Positions 60,317 to 64,000 of a stretch of 64,000 nt of DNA are shown here, one piece after another. Source of the stretch: Chamaea fasciata. Taxonomy: Eukaryota; Chordata; Aves; Passeriformes; Sylviidae. Each line of letters opens with the position of its first letter. Position 1 is the stretch's first letter. Below the pieces are notes generated by a model, which was given only the letters and a program-made list of their open reading frames with translations, ran no database searches and was not told the origin of the DNA. The DNA lies in assembly GCA_029207755.1 (NCBI GenBank), contig JARCOQ010000069.1, positions 186,001-250,000 of the forward strand, written 5' to 3'. The translations under genes were made by a program, and so were the position numbers.

Positions 60317-62576
60317 ATGATTTTGTTGTGCATCCTCATCCTACTGGCTCTGTGCGGGCCTGCACATGGCGCCTGTGGGTAAGTAGCCTCAGGCTCTTTG
60401 GGGGCCCGGGCAAAGGTTTAGGGGCTTCCCTGTGGGTGCCCGCTTGCCACCTGTGGCCACAGCAGTTCCCAAAGTAGGTGGGAGTCTCCGTTTATCACCA
60501 CTGGCCAGGCTGCTGGCACCAGTTGTCTAAGGGGCTAAAGCAGAAATGGGCAAACATGTGGACATCCCAGGCAGCTCCCTGCTGGCTTTGCAACCAGAGC
60601 CTTGTGAGGAGGGAAGCTGGCTGACCTTCAGCACAGCAGCAGGCCTTCTCATGGGACACTAACGACTTTCTGCTTCCAGACAGACTTGTGGGCTGCGGCC
60701 CATGGGTACTACCTTCAGCTCATCACGCGTTGTGGGTGGCACAGATGTCATGCCAGGGTCTGGGGCCTGGGCTGGGATCGCCAGTATCCGCTGCGTCTGG
60801 AAACCACCGGTATCTGTGCATATCTGTGGAGGGACCCTCATCAGCGCAAAGTGGCTGCTCTCAGCTGCCCACTGCTTTGTCAACATCACAAAGTAAGTCG
60901 GACCTGGGCACAGGGATATCCCCACACCACCAGTGCATGCTATTCCCATCCCATTTCCTTGCATGTGCCTAGTGCCAGGACATTGCAGGGCCCAGCTGAG
61001 AGACTGCTCAGGGAGACGACTGGGTTCATGCCACCGCTTCCTAGCAGCCTGCAGCTCAATATAGCTCAAGCCTACTTTCACTCTGTGGAGTGCTGTTTTC
61101 CTCTCTGCCTCAGGAAGCAGAAGGCAGGAAGGGCTGGGGTGTTACAGCACGTGATTCTACTCGCCCTCACCCCTCTCTCCATCTGCCTTCCAGTCCCATC
61201 AGCGAGTGGGCCATCGTTCTTGGGGCCACCTCGTTGGGCCAGTCGGGCCCTGGTGTGGAAGTGCGCCGGATTAAGCGGCTGATTATTCATGAAAAATACA
61301 TCCCTGACCTTGAGTATAACGACATCGCCTTGCTGGAACTGGATCGGCCAGTCCAGTGCAGCTCCACCATTCAGACCGCCTGCCTGCCTGGTCCTGCAGT
61401 GAAAGTGTCGGAGCTGAAAAACTGTTACGTTGCTGGCTGGGGTGACAGAATCGTGAAATGTGAGTGAGTTCCCATAAAGGATCTGGACCCTGAGGGCAAG
61501 CTTGGCCCACCAGGGAGAGACGGCTGGGCCTTCCTGACAGCAGAGTTAGGCCGTGGGACATATGCCTCTGGCCTGGCCTGCTGCCCAATGCCACACAGCA
61601 GCGACACAGCACTCCCAACACCTCTCTAGAGGCCAGCAAGCCTCTAGGGAAAAACTTCAACACACGGGCAAAGAGCTGCTGGGAGCTCATTCCTTTCTCT
61701 GCTCACAGCTTCAGGTAGAGATATCCTGCAGCAGGCCAAGGTGCAAGTGGTCCCTAACCAGCTCTGCAACAGTAGTGAGTGGCTGCATGGGTACATCTAT
61801 GACTTCCACGTGTGTGCTGGCCAGGGCGGCGTTGGCACCTGCCAGGTAGGAGCATGCCGAGTCCCCCAGCCCCCAGCAGTGTAGGCAGCCTCATCCCAGC
61901 ACCCAAGCACAGCCCAGCGCGTGCTTTCCCTGACCAGTTGCTCTCCCAGCCCCAGCTCTGCACTGCCGCTGAAGCTTCTGCCCCCTTTCCCATCCGTGGG
62001 TCCTTGCTCTGTGGGGTCCAGATGCTAACCCTGAAGCATCCAAGCACAGGGGAGACAGAGAGCCTCACCTGACAGGCCCCCAACCTGCTCCCAAGGGTGC
62101 TGAGGTTCTACAGGTTCCAGCACTTGAGCAGGGCCTTGCTCAGCCAGGAGTCCAGTTCTTCTGGCAGGGGCTGAAGAGAGTAAAGCAACCAACTCCGACT
62201 GCTGACAGGGGCACACAGAGGCACCTTAATCCTCTCTGCTCTGCTCCAGGGTGACAGCGGGGGGCCTCTTGTCTGCCAAGATAAGCATGCCGGCTTCTTC
62301 TGGCAAATTGGTGTGACCAGCTGGGGAGTAGGCTGTGCTAGACCTAAACGGCCTGCAGTCTCCAGCTCCACTCAGTACTACTACGACTGGATCCGGACTA
62401 CAGTGGGAAGAAGGCCAGTACCAGGAATTACGCCAGCACCAGCCTACACCTCAACCCCCCTGCAGACACTACCTCCAAGACCAACTCAACCCTGTCCAGT
62501 TCCTCGGGCAAAGCTGCTCCAATTCTTTAATCTGCTGAAGGAGATCTTGCTGTACCTAAAGGGAAAAATTGTTTGA
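60317..62576 (+). CDS. ACR-like: Acrosin-like serine protease, unit 7 (5 exons)
   Basis: Exons 60317-60378, 60680-60892, 61194-61459, 61709-61845 and 62250-62576. Protein identical to unit 1; full-length 3' UTR without the 26-bp deletion. A private C-to-T lies in intron 1 (AAAGGTTTAGG at about 60414). Confidence 0.9.
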
Positions 62577-64000
62577 ACGGCAAAATGGACCAGCTGCAGT
62601 TCAGGCTATAGTAGACCACAACCCTTTCCTTCTGAGTTCTATTAATTTGAATTGCATTAAACGGAATTAAATTGGAAGCAAACTCAAAAGGAGATCTGTA
62701 TTTTCTGCTCTGCGACAAATTTGCATCCAAATTCTCTAAAATCCCGCTGGCTTGATTTTGCCCAAGCAGTCCTGAACTCAGGGATCCCTTCATACTCATC
62801 TAGGAAGAATTTGGCTTCACACTCCCTTCCGTACAGATCAATGCCTTCCCCACAGCTATTGGTACGTCTGCAGCGGAAGAGTAGCATCTGGCACCTTAAG
62901 TTTGCAAAAACAAGTTCAAGAAACACAACACTAGGAAAACAAGAGAAAAGAAAAGAAGGGTGCAGATGTTGCCCTGTCATCAAAAACGTGAAGCCCTTCA
63001 TTCTGCTCTGTGCTCTAAGGATGGTTTTTGTCCCCATCAGATGGCAACTGGGTTTTTTGGCCCATGTAGAAACCTAAGCAGTAAAGAGTTCATGCACTGC
63101 TGTGCCCTGAACACCAACAGCCATCAAGCAAACGAGTTATAAAAGCATGTGCCTGGAAAGGGGAGCTGTATTGAACGTAGGCCAGCCCCATTCTGGAGCT
63201 GAAGTTCGTGTTCCAGTCTGTAGTGACCACACAACATAAAGAACAGCTTAAGTGCAGGAGTGGGGTCAAGGAGCAAGCAAGACCAATAGATGGAGAATCA
63301 AGACCACAAAAAAAAAAGAAAACAAACCCAAAGCCCCCCAGCCCATTTCCAGAAAAGTCTAGAATACTAGGCTGCACATGCCAACTCATTTGTACAAAGA
63401 GTGAGGAACCTAATCCCAGAATGGGGAAAACTTACCTAGAAAAATGTACCACCACAGAGGCCGGGTGGCATTCTCTCAGGACCCTGGACACCTGTTGGCT
63501 GGATCGGTGCTGGACCCAGGACTTTAATCTTCTTTCCTCTCCTACCCGATTCCTCTTTCCCTTCTTCTTCCCTCTTTTCTTTTAGTCTTCTGTCTTTTTA
63601 TTAGAAGGTAGTGGCAAAACATATACCAATTGCCATGCTGAGTGTGTAGTTTGTTAATAAAAAGCGGTGAGGTTTTTTTGGACCCTTTTGCTTTTTGCCA
63701 TTCTTTTCCATCCGTGAACATCGACGAACCTCTGTTGCTCCCTTCCACATAGGAGTGGCGTGTAAGACCAATGCACAAACACTCCAGGGAAGGGAAGAGC
63801 TGCATCTGCCTTCTCCAGTGCCAATCCCTGGGCCAAGGATCAATTGCACATCTCACCCCCTCACAGCAGCAGTCTGTTGTACCAGCACGTCTTTTATGAT
63901 CCGATTATTGGCACATGCCTCTACCTGAAGGTAAGAGGCATGTGCCGAAGTCAATAGCATGGATATTCTTTAACAGTAAGCATGAGGTAGAGAGATAGAA

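Larger units (their letters stand above)
56844..64000 (+). repeat. Tandem array unit 7 (cut by window end)
   Basis: Partial seventh unit, 7157 bp present. It contains a complete RING gene and a complete acrosin-like gene (unit 1 plus 56836) and stops in the purine-rich tract before the large CR1. It lacks the 26-bp deletion of units 5 and 6, although it shares their neighbouring downstream variants (GTGCTCTAAGG, TTTTTATTAG). Confidence 0.96.

Noticed and set aside
1..64000. CRISPR array or bacterial operon
   Set aside because: The periodicity is 9.5 kb with introns and CR1 elements; there are no short direct repeats with spacers and no ribosome-binding sites.

Overview
The window is vertebrate nuclear DNA, almost certainly from a bird. 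It has intron-containing genes with GT-AG splice sites, several 3' ends of CR1 LINE retroelements (the dominant LINE of birds and other sauropsids), and a short C3HC4 RING protein of the kind annotated in many bird genomes as E3 ubiquitin ligase Topors-like. No bacterial, organellar, rRNA, tRNA or CRISPR feature was seen. The species cannot be named from the sequence.

The whole window is one head-to-tail tandem array of a single unit of 9455-9489 bp. There are six complete units (1-9489, 9490-18968, 18969-28450, 28451-37933, 37934-47388, 47389-56843) and a partial seventh (56844-64000). The unit edges are set by the arbitrary window start, so the true duplication breakpoints are unknown. Nothing single-copy flanks the array here, so it extends beyond both window ends.

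Each unit, left to right on the + strand, holds: (1) a leader region with a TATA-like box and a possible 5' UTR intron; (2) a one-exon RING-finger gene (207 codons, or 189 from a second ATG); (3) about 1.9 kb of mostly unexplained DNA with an A-rich microsatellite and some minus-strand exon-like pieces; (4) a short CR1 3'-end fragment; (5) a five-exon acrosin-like serine protease gene (334 aa, about 2.26 kb from ATG to stop); (6) about 1.9 kb of unexplained DNA with polyadenylation signals, a polypyrimidine tract, a strong hairpin and a polypurine tract; (7) a 5'-truncated, degenerate CR1 element of about 1.75 kb in the same orientation.

The acrosin-like gene is intact in all seven units and nearly invariant. 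It keeps the catalytic triad, the zymogen activation site, a signal peptide, two N-glycosylation sequons and a proline-rich tail. Its specificity pocket has lost the Asp189 that makes acrosin trypsin-like (Gly instead), and position 226 is Ala. The RING gene is intact in units 2-7. In unit 1 an 11-bp insertion shifts the frame. All differences I found between RING copies change the protein, while acrosin differences are few and mostly silent.

Variants are shared between units in a patchwork: units 1/3/5 against 2/4 at several sites, units 6 and 7 alike in their first half, units 5 and 6 alike in their second half. This indicates recent amplification with unequal exchange or gene conversion. 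I infer a macrosatellite-like, probably male-germline-related, co-amplified protease plus ubiquitin-ligase array. The germline role is inferred from the acrosin family, not shown by the sequence.
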